A DNA stretch of 5,506 bases, taken from contig JANOPQ010000016.1 in assembly GCA_031421935.1 (NCBI GenBank), forward strand, positions 1-5,506. Reading direction: 5' to 3'. Below the pieces are notes generated by a model. The model saw only the letters and a program-made list of their open reading frames with translations, searched no databases and was not told the DNA's origin. The translations under genes and the position numbers were made by a program. This document shows positions 1-5,290 of the stretch, piece after piece (within the stretch, counting starts at the first letter, position 1; each line of letters opens with the position of its first letter). Source of the DNA: JAJTFW01 sp031421935 (GTDB taxonomy: Bacteria; Bacteroidota; Bacteroidia; AKYH767-A; OLB10).

Positions 1-2
1 CT

Positions 3-152
3 ACCACCTATATGGCTATTCCGATCATAATACAATTTTCAGAGTACTTTATGAAATATGAGAGCATGCTATCTTCAATCAAAAACGAGGCTGCTCAAAT
101 TTTAAGTTTAATAGAAAAAGTAATGACAGTATGGAAAAGCAAGATGCCATAA
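3..152 (+). CDS. Possible 3' end of an upstream gene, cut by the window edge
   Basis: This reading frame is open from the first complete codon to a TAA at 150-152, giving 49 residues with no start required inside the window. The residues form a plausible amphipathic stretch (a hydrophobic AIPIII segment, then SEYFMKYESM and a helical KNEAAQILSLIEKV run), which is why it is listed. It would overlap the first 22 bases of the Bro-N gene in another frame, an arrangement found in translationally coupled pairs. I recognise no family, and an open stretch of 49 codons in AT-rich DNA can occur by chance. The sequence left of the window would decide it. Confidence 0.3.
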   Translation, partial: TTYMAIPIIIQFSEYFMKYESMLSSIKNEAAQILSLIEKVMTVWKSKMP

Positions 153-991
153 AAATATTTGACAATAAAAAAGTAAGAACCCTTTGGGATGCTGAGCAGG
201 AAAAATGGTATTTATCAATTATTGATGTAATTGAAGTACTTACAGGAAGCCCAAGACCCAGAAAATACTGGAATGCCTTAAAAACTAAACTCAAAGCAGA
301 AGGAAGTGAGTTGTCCCTTAAATTGGGACAACTGAAAATGAAGGCAGCTGATGGCAAATTTTACCTTACCGATGTAGCCGATACCGAACAACTCTTTCGA
401 CTAATACAATCCATACCATCACCAAAAGCTGAACCCTTTAAACTTTGGCTAGCTAAAGTTGCAACTGAACGGTTGGATGAGATGCAAGACCCTGAATTGA
501 GTATTGACAAAGCTTTGGAGCAATACCTGAAATTGGGTTATTCGGAGAATTGGATCAACCAGCGACTAAAAAGTATTGAAATTCGGAAGGAATTAACAGA
601 CGAGTGGAAAAAAAGGGGATTGAAAGCAGGTGCACAGTTCGCAACACTTACTGATATTATTACCAAAGCATGGAGTGATAAAACTACCAAAGAATACAAA
701 ATCTTAAAGGGATTGAAAAAGGAAAACCTAAGAGATAACATGACCAACACGGAACTCATTTTGAATATGCTTGCAGAAGCATCCACCAAAGACATTTCTG
801 CAGCAACCAATCCAACCAATTTAGAAGAAAGTAAGATCGTTGCAAAACAAGGTGGACATGTAGCTAAAGTTGCACGTAAAGAACTAGAAGCTAAAACTGG
901 AAAAAAGGTAGTTACTTCTATCAACGCAAAAACAACATTGCAATTGGCTGAAAACAGTAAGAAAAAAACTAAAAAGAAAAAGAAGTTGTAA
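131..991 (+). CDS. Bro-N domain (phage antirepressor/DinD-like) protein
   Basis: This 286-residue protein probably binds DNA as a regulator; the exact role is unknown. The N-terminal part, about residues 7-110, reads as a Bro-N domain: IKIFDNKKVRTLWD, then WYLSIIDVIEVLTGS (26-40) and a KYWNALKTKL segment (45-54). This domain occurs in baculovirus BRO proteins, phage antirepressors and DinD-type bacterial proteins. The C-terminal segment around 240-261 (GGHVAKVARKELEAKTGKKVV) matches the end I associate with chromosomal DinD-like members (GG-x-A-x-x-ARKELE-x-KTGKKVV). The last 12 residues are almost all lysine, perhaps a non-specific nucleic-acid tail. The ATG at 131 is chosen because the domain starts immediately after it; there is no Shine-Dalgarno site, as is usual in Bacteroidota. 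No LexA-type operator is evident upstream. Such genes are often carried by phages or transferred islands, but no integrase or att site is visible here. Family call fairly sure, function uncertain. Confidence 0.8.
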   Translation: MEKQDAIKIFDNKKVRTLWDAEQEKWYLSIIDVIEVLTGSPRPRKYWNALKTKLKAEGSELSLKLGQLKMKAADGKFYLTDVADTEQLFRLIQSIPSPKAEPFKLWLAKVATERLDEMQDPELSIDKALEQYLKLGYSENWINQRLKSIEIRKELTDEWKKRGLKAGAQFATLTDIITKAWSDKTTKEYKILKGLKKENLRDNMTNTELILNMLAEASTKDISAATNPTNLEESKIVAKQGGHVAKVARKELEAKTGKKVVTSINAKTTLQLAENSKKKTKKKKKL

Positions 992-1033
992 TACCAAATC
1001 CAATTGAAATTTTAGCTTCGATAAAAACTTTTT

Positions 1034-1092
1034 TTTAACGCGGCGGCGCAACGCCTGCCTGCCGGCAGGCAGGTTTTGCAACGAACACAGCG
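1034..1092 (+). repeat. GCAGCG-type intergenic repeat, copy 1, with internal palindrome
   Basis: This copy lies between the convergent Bro-N and secreted-protein genes and ends 3 bases before the latter's stop codon. It starts TTTAACGCGG, passes through CGCAACG (1047-1053), holds the 20-bp palindrome, and resumes with TTTTGCAACGAACACAGCG. It shares its start pattern and GCA-x-CG units with the copies at 2071, 4415 and 5198. It accounts for nearly all of this spacer apart from an AT-rich stretch after the Bro-N stop. Confidence 0.75.
1054..1073. repeat. Perfect 20-bp palindrome CCTGCCTGCC/GGCAGGCAGG
   Basis: The two 10-base arms are exact reverse complements with no spacer, and each arm is itself built from CCTG/CAGG tetramers. 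On the plus strand it is followed by TTTT (1074-1077), so it could serve as a weak terminator for the Bro-N gene. On the minus strand the following bases are GC-rich, so an intrinsic terminator for the converging gene is unlikely. A near-identical palindrome lies at 2092-2111 in the same repeat context. Confidence 0.9.
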
Positions 1093-1095
1093 GGA

Positions 1096-2013
1096 TTATT
1101 CTATTTCGATGATCCTTTCATCAATATTGGTGTCTTCGTCGGTAATTATAGTTATTGTTTGTCGGCTGTAAATGACCCATCCGGAACTATGGATGCGAGC
1201 ATCGGTTAATACTTCGTTTTTTAATTGGGGGAAACTTTCGAGATTTGGGAATTCCTTTTTTAACTTTTCATTGGTTTTAATGATGTACTTATAAGTTTCT
1301 TCGGTCAATTGATGACTATCTATCTCCTGACTTGCACGAATAATAAAATTGTTTTCCTCTTCAATAATTTCATCCAAATAAACAGAGGTATGAATATCAA
1401 AAGGTTTTCCACCAAAAGTATTTATTGTTTCAGTGGTTGCTTCAATGACTTCATCCAGTTTATATTTTGCCCCGTTAAAAGTTAAAAATTGACGAATGTC
1501 TTTGATAGCATTTGATTCAATTGATTCTTTTGAAGTATGACTTTTTTGGAGAGTAAGCATAGTCTTTTCGCTTAGACTCAAATCTTTGAATTTGCCCTCT
1601 AAAATTGAAATCGATTTTTTGTTTTTATCTCGAATTTCTTCCCAGTTAACAACCTCTGCAAACTCACCGAGTTCATTTGTTTTGAAAACAACTTTAACAT
1701 CTTTCATAATCGCCGACAAATTCTGACTGAAATTAGTTGGGGAAACCCCTGTAAAATCCTTGTAAACCCATTCAGCGGTATAGGAATTAGCTGTGGAGTC
1801 GACTACTGTTATCTCCACTTTGTAAGAGTAGATCGATTTACTGATCGTGTCACTTCCTTCTAATTTTATTTTTTCTTCAGAAACGGTATAGGTTTGCTTT
1901 TCCATTTTATCCCAATAAACAATGGCTTGCACGGTGGAATCTTCCATATTAATTTGGGCATTTGCTGCCAAAGTAGTTGAAAGTAAAAGGAGGAGGAGAT
2001 AGGTTTTTTTCAT
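1096..2013 (-). CDS. Secreted or periplasmic protein of unknown function
   Basis: This 305-residue protein has a clear Sec signal peptide: MKKTYLLLLLLSTTLAANAQ, with a short basic start, a leucine-rich core and probable cleavage near residues 19-20. There is no lipobox cysteine, so export to the periplasm, outer-membrane surface or medium is expected rather than lipidation. The mature part is acidic and rich in alternating polar/hydrophobic stretches (for example SYKVEITVVDS and TIITDEDTNI), suggesting a mainly beta-strand fold with a helical, lysine-rich middle. It has no cysteine, no transmembrane segment after the signal, and no C-terminal sorting domain of the type IX secretion kind that I can see. 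I do not recognise the family. The ATG at 2011-2013 is the natural start because the signal peptide follows directly. It lies 125 nt downstream of lpxB on the same strand, but the spacer holds a strong repeat structure, so it may have its own promoter. Confidence 0.85.
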   Translation of the reverse strand: MKKTYLLLLLLSTTLAANAQINMEDSTVQAIVYWDKMEKQTYTVSEEKIKLEGSDTISKSIYSYKVEITVVDSTANSYTAEWVYKDFTGVSPTNFSQNLSAIMKDVKVVFKTNELGEFAEVVNWEEIRDKNKKSISILEGKFKDLSLSEKTMLTLQKSHTSKESIESNAIKDIRQFLTFNGAKYKLDEVIEATTETINTFGGKPFDIHTSVYLDEIIEEENNFIIRASQEIDSHQLTEETYKYIIKTNEKLKKEFPNLESFPQLKNEVLTDARIHSSGWVIYSRQTITIITDEDTNIDERIIEIE

Positions 2014-2070
2014 GGTTTTTTAATATAAAATCATAATTTTTTATAAATATCTGAATTTCATTTAAATTTA

Positions 2071-2156
2071 TTTAACCGCAGCGAAGCCACGCCTGCCTGC
2101 CAGCAGGCAGGTTCAGCAGCGACCGCAGCGACCGTTGCTTAACGTGGCTTCGCTGC
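2071..2156 (+). repeat. GCAGCG-type repeat, copy 2, with nested inverted repeats, overlapping the lpxB 3' end
   Basis: The copy starts TTTAACCGCAGCG and is bounded by a perfect 14-bp inverted repeat: GCAGCGAAGCCACG (2078-2091) and CGTGGCTTCGCTGC (2143-2156). Inside are the 20-bp near-palindrome (2092-2111) and a tandem 9-mer, GCAGCGACC at 2116-2124 and 2125-2133. The right arm lies inside lpxB coding sequence and supplies its last codons. As RNA from the lpxB side it could fold into a long branched hairpin at the 3' end of the message, possibly shielding it from exonucleases as REP elements do. The fold and that role are inferred. Confidence 0.8.
2092..2111. repeat. 20-bp near-palindrome CCTGCCTGCC/AGCAGGCAGG
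   Basis: The sequence has nine-base arms with a non-pairing CA centre. It differs from the perfect palindrome at 1054-1073 by a single base at the centre (C-A in place of C-G), and both copies are preceded by ACG and followed by TT, two variable bases and a GCA-x-CG unit. The match in sequence and position shows that both derive from one family. Confidence 0.9.
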
Positions 2157-3266
2157 TTTTAAGAATCGCTGTATGACGGAAGCTGCATTAAAGGACGCGC
2201 CCTCTCCTCCCAACTTCACCTTCAACTCCTGAAACGCATCCAACATCTTCTCCCGTTCCTCCGTTTCTAAAATCTTTAATAACTCAGCCTTCACTTGCTT
2301 CGGGTTGAGGTCAGCTTGGATGAGCTCTTTGACGATTTCGCGATCCATCACCAAATTGACCAAGGAAATGAACTTGACTTTGATGAGCTGTCGAGCAATC
2401 CAATAACTCACTTTGTTGGCTTTGTAACACACCACCTCGGGTACACCGAAGATAGCAGTCTCTAAAGTGGCCGTCCCACTGGTGACTAAAGCACCTGAAG
2501 AAGCACTTAAGATAGCATACGTTTCTCCTTGAATATGAGTGATATTTGATCTATTAATGAGGTGGGACGTATAAGCTTCTAACGCTTGAGATGGAGCCAT
2601 CGCCAATAGGAAATGGTAATCGTCCATACCCTCCGTTGCTTCAATCATGATGGGCAGCATGGTGTCAATTTCTTGCTTCCGACTCCCTGGTAAGAGGGCA
2701 ATGAGCTTTTTGTTTTCGGGGATGCCGTGCTTCTTTTTCCAAGTATCGTCAATCCATTTCCGAGTGCCAATCTCATCTAACAAAGGATGCCCCACAAAGT
2801 CGACCTCCATGCCCCACTTCTGGTAAAAGTCTTTTTCGAAAGGGAGAATGACCATCATTTTGTCAATGTCGCGCTTGATTTTATGAATCCTCGATTCTTT
2901 CCAAGCCCAAATTTGTGGACTGATGTAATAGATGGTTTTGATGCCTTGCTCACGAGCAAACTCCGCAATGCGTAGATTGAATCCCGGATAGTCGATAAAG
3001 ATCATTGCATCGGGCTTCCAGTCTAAAATATCTTCCTTGCAAAACTTGATGTTCTTGATGATGGTGCGCAGGTTGGCAATCACCTCTATAAAACCCATAA
3101 AAGCAAGCGATCGATAATGCTTTACCAACTCGCCACCTTGCTCTTGCATCAAGTCGCCACCCCAGCATCGGAATTCAGCCTGAGAATCATTAACACGAAT
3201 GGCTTTCATCAAATTGCTCCCGTGCAAATCGCCCGATGCTTCCCCCGCAATGACGTAGTACTTCAT
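2139..3266 (-). CDS. lpxB: Lipid-A-disaccharide synthase
   Basis: LpxB is a family GT19 glycosyltransferase at the inner face of the cytoplasmic membrane. It joins UDP-2,3-diacylglucosamine to lipid X, releasing UDP and giving the lipid A disaccharide. At 375 residues it has the usual family length. Family motifs appear in order: GEASGDLHG (8-16), IDYPGFNLR (91-99), YYISPQIWAWK (113-123), VGHPLLD (158-164), the LLPGSRKQEI loop (191-200), the TSGTATLE sugar-nucleotide site (262-269), and the C-terminal ISLVNLVMDREIVKELIQ segment (299-316). The ATG at 3264-3266 overlaps the stop of the upstream membrane-protein gene as ATGA, implying coupled translation, and the first motif begins 8 residues in. 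Together with surE and the membrane protein it forms a compact minus-strand operon. Its last codons (KAAKPR and TAA) coincide with intergenic repeat DNA, so the natural C-terminus may have been altered; no catalytic motif is affected. Confidence 0.97.
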   Translation of the reverse strand: MKYYVIAGEASGDLHGSNLMKAIRVNDSQAEFRCWGGDLMQEQGGELVKHYRSLAFMGFIEVIANLRTIIKNIKFCKEDILDWKPDAMIFIDYPGFNLRIAEFAREQGIKTIYYISPQIWAWKESRIHKIKRDIDKMMVILPFEKDFYQKWGMEVDFVGHPLLDEIGTRKWIDDTWKKKHGIPENKKLIALLPGSRKQEIDTMLPIMIEATEGMDDYHFLLAMAPSQALEAYTSHLINRSNITHIQGETYAILSASSGALVTSGTATLETAIFGVPEVVCYKANKVSYWIARQLIKVKFISLVNLVMDREIVKELIQADLNPKQVKAELLKILETEEREKMLDAFQELKVKLGGEGASFNAASVIQRFLKAAKPR

Positions 3267-3571
3267 GCGATAATTTTAAAATACATGACGATGAAGGCAT
3301 AAATGAAGGTAGCGCCAATCACACCCTTCGCCGCTTTGTCGATTTCCTTGATGTAGAAAAGATAGAATAAGCCTAAGTTTAGAATCACACCTAAACTTAA
3401 CACCGCAATGGCTTTGTTGGATTTAGTCACGTGATCGATAAACCCATCAAAGGACATATAATTGAAGAAAAGCAGATAGTAAATATAAAATCCCAGAATC
3501 GGCAGGAGCATGCCCGGCACAAATCCCGATTTGAATTCGTCTTTAATTTTAAAGGAGCGTTTTTGAGTCAT
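3263..3571 (-). CDS. Small three-helix membrane protein between surE and lpxB
   Basis: This 102-residue integral membrane protein has a basic, soluble N-terminus (MTQKRSFKIKDEFKSG). Three hydrophobic segments follow, at about 16-37 (start VPGMLLPILGFYIYY), 53-74 (AIAVLSLGVILNLGLFYLFYI) and 82-100 (GVIGATFIYAFIVMYFKII), separated by short charged loops. The three spans and positive-inside rule suggest an N-terminus in the cytoplasm. I know no function for it. Its gene starts 8 nt after the surE stop and ends in a four-base ATGA overlap with lpxB, so it is almost certainly co-transcribed and translationally coupled with the lipid A gene. That supports a real gene and hints at an envelope role. 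The coding call is strong and the role is inferred from position only. Confidence 0.88.
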   Translation of the reverse strand: MTQKRSFKIKDEFKSGFVPGMLLPILGFYIYYLLFFNYMSFDGFIDHVTKSNKAIAVLSLGVILNLGLFYLFYIKEIDKAAKGVIGATFIYAFIVMYFKIIA

Positions 3572-3579
3572 GGTTTAAA

Positions 3580-4383
3580 CTAATCGTTCCATTTAACGGT
3601 GTTCAGGTGTGTGATGGCATGATGGGCAGTGAAATCAAATTGAACGGGCACCACAGAGGCGTATCCGTTCTCCAAAGCCCATTCGTCGGTGTCCTTGCCC
3701 GCATCAAAGTTGATGAACTTCCCGGTGAGCCAAAAGTACTTTCTCCCGTGCGGATCAATTCGCTCATCGAACTCCTCCTTCCACTTTGCGTTGGCTTGTC
3801 GGCAAATCTTAATGCCCTTGATTTTGCTAGTCGGCAAATTGGGAATATTTACGTTGAGCAAGGTCCCTTCTTGGATACCAATCTTCAACACATTTTTCAC
3901 TACTTTCTCGATGATCTTCATAGATGGACCAAAATCCGCTTCCAGACTAAAGTTCAAGAGGCTAAATCCAATACTCGGAATGCCCTCAATGGCACCTTCC
4001 ATCGCTGCCGACATCGTACCCGAGTAAATGACATTGATGGAAGAGTTACTTCCGTGATTGATGCCCGATACACAGAGATCTGGCTTACGGTGCAAGATCT
4101 GATTCACGGCCAGCTTCACACAGTCGACAGGCGTTCCAGAGCATTGCCAAGAATCAACACCCTCAAAAACTTTAACCTTATCGAGTCGCAAAGGCTTACT
4201 AATGGTGATGGCATGTCCCATCGCCGATTGTGGACTATCGGGAGCTACCACAATCACATCTCCAAACTTCTTCATGGTGGCCACCAAGGCACGAATGCCA
4301 GGGGCGGTAATGCCGTCGTCGTTGGTTATGAGGATGATAGGTCGGGTTGACTTTTTCTTGGGGGATTTCTTTGCAGTAGCCAT
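3580..4383 (-). CDS. surE: 5'-nucleotidase SurE (survival protein)
   Basis: SurE is a cytoplasmic, divalent-metal-dependent phosphatase. It removes phosphate from nucleoside 5'- and 3'-monophosphates and is linked in other bacteria to stationary-phase and stress survival. The 267 residues include the family hallmarks: ITNDDG (19-24), carrying the metal aspartates D22 and D23; VAPDSPQSAMGHAIT (46-60), with the metal-binding serine S53; SGTPVDCVK (82-90); SGINHGSN (106-113), with metal ligand N109; and YSGTMSAAMEG (119-129). A lysine-rich leader of about 14 residues (MATAKKSPKKKSTRP) precedes the first strand. It is not part of the usual SurE fold and may be an extension, but no good later start precedes the first motif, so the ATG at 4381-4383 is kept. 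It is the first gene of the surE-membrane protein-lpxB cluster. A likely -7 promoter element lies 16 bp upstream. The plus-strand open frame covering the whole gene is a shadow. Confidence 0.97.
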   Translation of the reverse strand: MATAKKSPKKKSTRPIILITNDDGITAPGIRALVATMKKFGDVIVVAPDSPQSAMGHAITISKPLRLDKVKVFEGVDSWQCSGTPVDCVKLAVNQILHRKPDLCVSGINHGSNSSINVIYSGTMSAAMEGAIEGIPSIGFSLLNFSLEADFGPSMKIIEKVVKNVLKIGIQEGTLLNVNIPNLPTSKIKGIKICRQANAKWKEEFDERIDPHGRKYFWLTGKFINFDAGKDTDEWALENGYASVVPVQFDFTAHHAITHLNTVKWND

Positions 4384-4398
4384 AAATTATATTGAGGA

Positions 4399-4406
4399 CA
4401 AAGGTA
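4399..4406 (-). promoter_or_regulatory. Candidate -7 promoter element for the surE-lpxB cluster
   Basis: On the minus strand these bases read TACCTTTG, an exact match to the Bacteroidota primary-sigma -7 consensus TAnnTTTG. It lies 16 bases before the surE ATG, which predicts a start of transcription within about 10 bases of the start codon and so a very short leader. No clear TTG is found at the expected -33 position. That place is occupied by the start of repeat copy 3, so the upstream half of the promoter is weak or replaced. Confidence 0.55.
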
Positions 4407-4414
4407 ATTGATAA

Positions 4415-4458
4415 TTTAAACGCAGAGTTAGCAGCGTTTAGCAGCGGTCGCAGCGAGA
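4415..4458 (+). repeat. GCAGCG-type intergenic repeat, copy 3
   Basis: The copy begins TTTAAACGCAG, the same 11-mer that starts copy 4 at 5198. It continues as four near-tandem units: GCAGAGTTA (4422-4430), GCAGCGTTTA (4431-4440), GCAGCGGTC (4441-4449) and GCAGCGAGA (4450-4458). It lies just upstream of the surE promoter element, in the 325-nt divergent spacer between surE and the heat-shock gene. It lacks the internal CCTGCCTGCC palindrome; a decayed version lies 44 bases further on. Confidence 0.8.
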
Positions 4459-4465
4459 TTCTGAA

Positions 4466-4498
4466 ATCATAAAAAATCATAATAGATCATAAAAAATC
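4466..4498 (+). repeat. 10-bp tandem repeat ATCATAAAAA
   Basis: ATCAT recurs at 4466, 4476 and 4486 with an exact 10-base period. The units are ATCATAAAAA, ATCATAATAG and ATCATAAAAA, followed by a truncated ATC. A-tracts phased at about one helical turn would be expected to bend DNA. It lies in the middle of the divergent surE/hsp20 spacer, directly after repeat copy 3, so it may belong to the same compound element. Confidence 0.7.
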
Positions 4499-4502
4499 TG
4501 CG

Positions 4503-4532
4503 CCTGCCTACCGAATTTTTAAAGTAGGTAGG
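4503..4532. repeat. Degenerate long-loop inverted repeat related to the palindrome
   Basis: CCTGCCTAC (4503-4511) pairs with GTAGGTAGG (4524-4532), with one G-T pair, across a 12-base AT-rich loop. The first seven bases match the start of the palindromes at 1054 and 2092, so this looks like a drifted relative whose centre has been replaced. The remaining 175 or so bases before the heat-shock gene show no other structure or convincing promoter. Confidence 0.65.
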
Positions 4533-4708
4533 GCTAAAAAATTCTTGTGAAAGGTCGAAAACAAGACATTTTAGCAGTCTCTATCTACCCACCCCGCCAA
4601 AATTTCATGTAAAACATTGGTATCAATGCCATTGTGTCGTTGAAAGAGGTTGTTTTATGCGTTGGAATAGTGATTGATAATGCAGGGGAAATCTTAAAAC
4701 AGAAAAAA

Positions 4709-5149
4709 ATGACACTATTAAAATTTCAAAAAGACGCTCCAGCGCGCAGCATGTTTCCTAACTCTGTAGACATGTTCAACGAATTCTTCAACGAATTTAA
4801 CGGCGGTGATTTCCGCAAGTGGAATGCACCTGCCGTAAACATCAGCGAGAACGACACCGAATTCAAACTTCAGTTAGCGGTTCCCGGCATGAAGAAAGAA
4901 GATTTCAAAATTGCCATTGAAGAAAAATTGTTGGTAGTAAGTGCGGAACAAAAGCAAGACACCGAAAAGAAAACCGAGCGTTACACGCGCAAAGAATTCT
5001 CCTTCTCGTCCTTCACCCGCCGATTTAATCTACCTGAAAATGTGGATGAGAATAACATCAGCGCCAACTATGAAAATGGCATCATGGTTTTAAAGCTTCC
5101 TAAAAAAGCAGAAGCAAAACCAGTAGCGAGAGAGATTAGTATTAAGTAA
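4709..5149 (+). CDS. Small heat-shock protein, Hsp20/alpha-crystallin family
   Basis: This ATP-independent cytoplasmic holdase binds unfolding proteins and keeps them refoldable, normally as a large oligomer. The 146 residues show a phenylalanine-rich N-terminal arm (MFNEFFNEF, 22-30) and an alpha-crystallin domain from about 40 to 131. That domain includes VPGMKKEDFKI (58-68), the RYTRKEFSFSSFTRRFNLP stretch (91-109) and the closing NGIMVLKLPK (123-132). A C-terminal I-x-I anchor follows (ISI, 143-145), used in the family for oligomer assembly. The frame stays open upstream to a GTG at 4634, but the ATG at 4709 is preferred. It gives the usual family length, it follows an A-rich stretch typical of Bacteroidota starts, and the 25 extra residues resemble no Hsp20 N-terminus. 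The gene stands alone between convergent and divergent neighbours and ends at a strong terminator. No CIRCE operator was found. Confidence 0.95.
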   Translation: MTLLKFQKDAPARSMFPNSVDMFNEFFNEFNGGDFRKWNAPAVNISENDTEFKLQLAVPGMKKEDFKIAIEEKLLVVSAEQKQDTEKKTERYTRKEFSFSSFTRRFNLPENVDENNISANYENGIMVLKLPKKAEAKPVAREISIK

Positions 5150-5167
5150 TTTTAGTTTGGTTAGATT

Positions 5168-5200
5168 GGGCCTGTCGATTCGATGGGCCTTTTTTATTTT
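5168..5200 (+). terminator. Intrinsic terminator of the heat-shock gene
   Basis: Bases 5168-5177 pair with 5181-5190 in a ten-pair stem that includes three G-U pairs and a GGCC core, closed by an ATT triloop. The run TTTTTTATTTT follows at once. It lies 19 bases after the hsp20 stop. The T-run leads straight into repeat copy 4. Confidence 0.8.
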
Positions 5201-5254
5201 AAACGCAGTGTTCGCAGCGGTTTCGCAACGGGCGCAAAGACTTCGTAGCGCAGC
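5198..5254 (+). repeat. GCAGCG-type intergenic repeat, copy 4
   Basis: The copy starts TTTAAACGCAG, identical to copy 3. Units follow: CGCAGTGTT (5204), CGCAGCGGTTT (5213), CGCAACGGG (5224), CGCAAAGACTT (5233) and CGTAGCGCAGC (5244). It lies between the convergent hsp20 and pcm genes. It has CGCAACG at 5224-5230 but no palindrome after it, whereas in copy 1 the palindrome follows CGCAACG directly. Confidence 0.8.
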
Positions 5255-5289
5255 AATTTGCCAATCCACCAATTTGCCAATTGCCAATT
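5255..5289 (+). repeat. AATTTGCCAAT direct repeat
   Basis: AATTTGCCAATCCACC (5255-5270) is followed immediately by AATTTGCCAATTGCCAATT (5271-5289), sharing an 11-base core plus a further TTGCCAATT echo. It fills the gap between repeat copy 4 and the pcm stop codon. It is a short imperfect tandem with no known function. Confidence 0.7.
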
Positions 5290-5290
5290 C

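Noticed and set aside
1011..1037. AT-rich TTTTA/TAAAA stem followed by a T-run after the Bro-N gene
   Set aside because: The stem is only five A-T pairs with no GC core, too weak to call a terminator, although the T-run may help termination.
884..1081. Minus-strand open frame whose product contains LPAGRQA
   Set aside because: That peptide is simply the translation of the CCTGCC palindrome, and the rest overlaps the Bro-N gene end antisense.
3607..4350. Long plus-strand open frame of 247 codons
   Set aside because: It is antisense to surE, which has all family motifs; the frame reads as low-complexity basic sequence without domains and is a codon-bias shadow.
4235..4480. Minus-strand 81-codon frame spanning the surE start
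   Set aside because: It is out of frame with surE, covers promoter and repeat DNA, and has no recognisable protein features.
4571..4597. TTAGCAGTC resembling half of a CIRCE operator upstream of hsp20
   Set aside because: The second half (GAGTGCTAA) is missing at the required distance; one base of the first half also differs.
4634..4708. GTG-started N-terminal extension of the heat-shock protein
   Set aside because: The 25 extra residues resemble no Hsp20 N-terminus, and the ATG at 4709 gives normal length with an A-rich start context.
1034..5289. Possible CRISPR array from repeated GCAGCG units
   Set aside because: Units are 9-11 bp, imperfect and near-tandem without unique spacers, and no cas genes are present.
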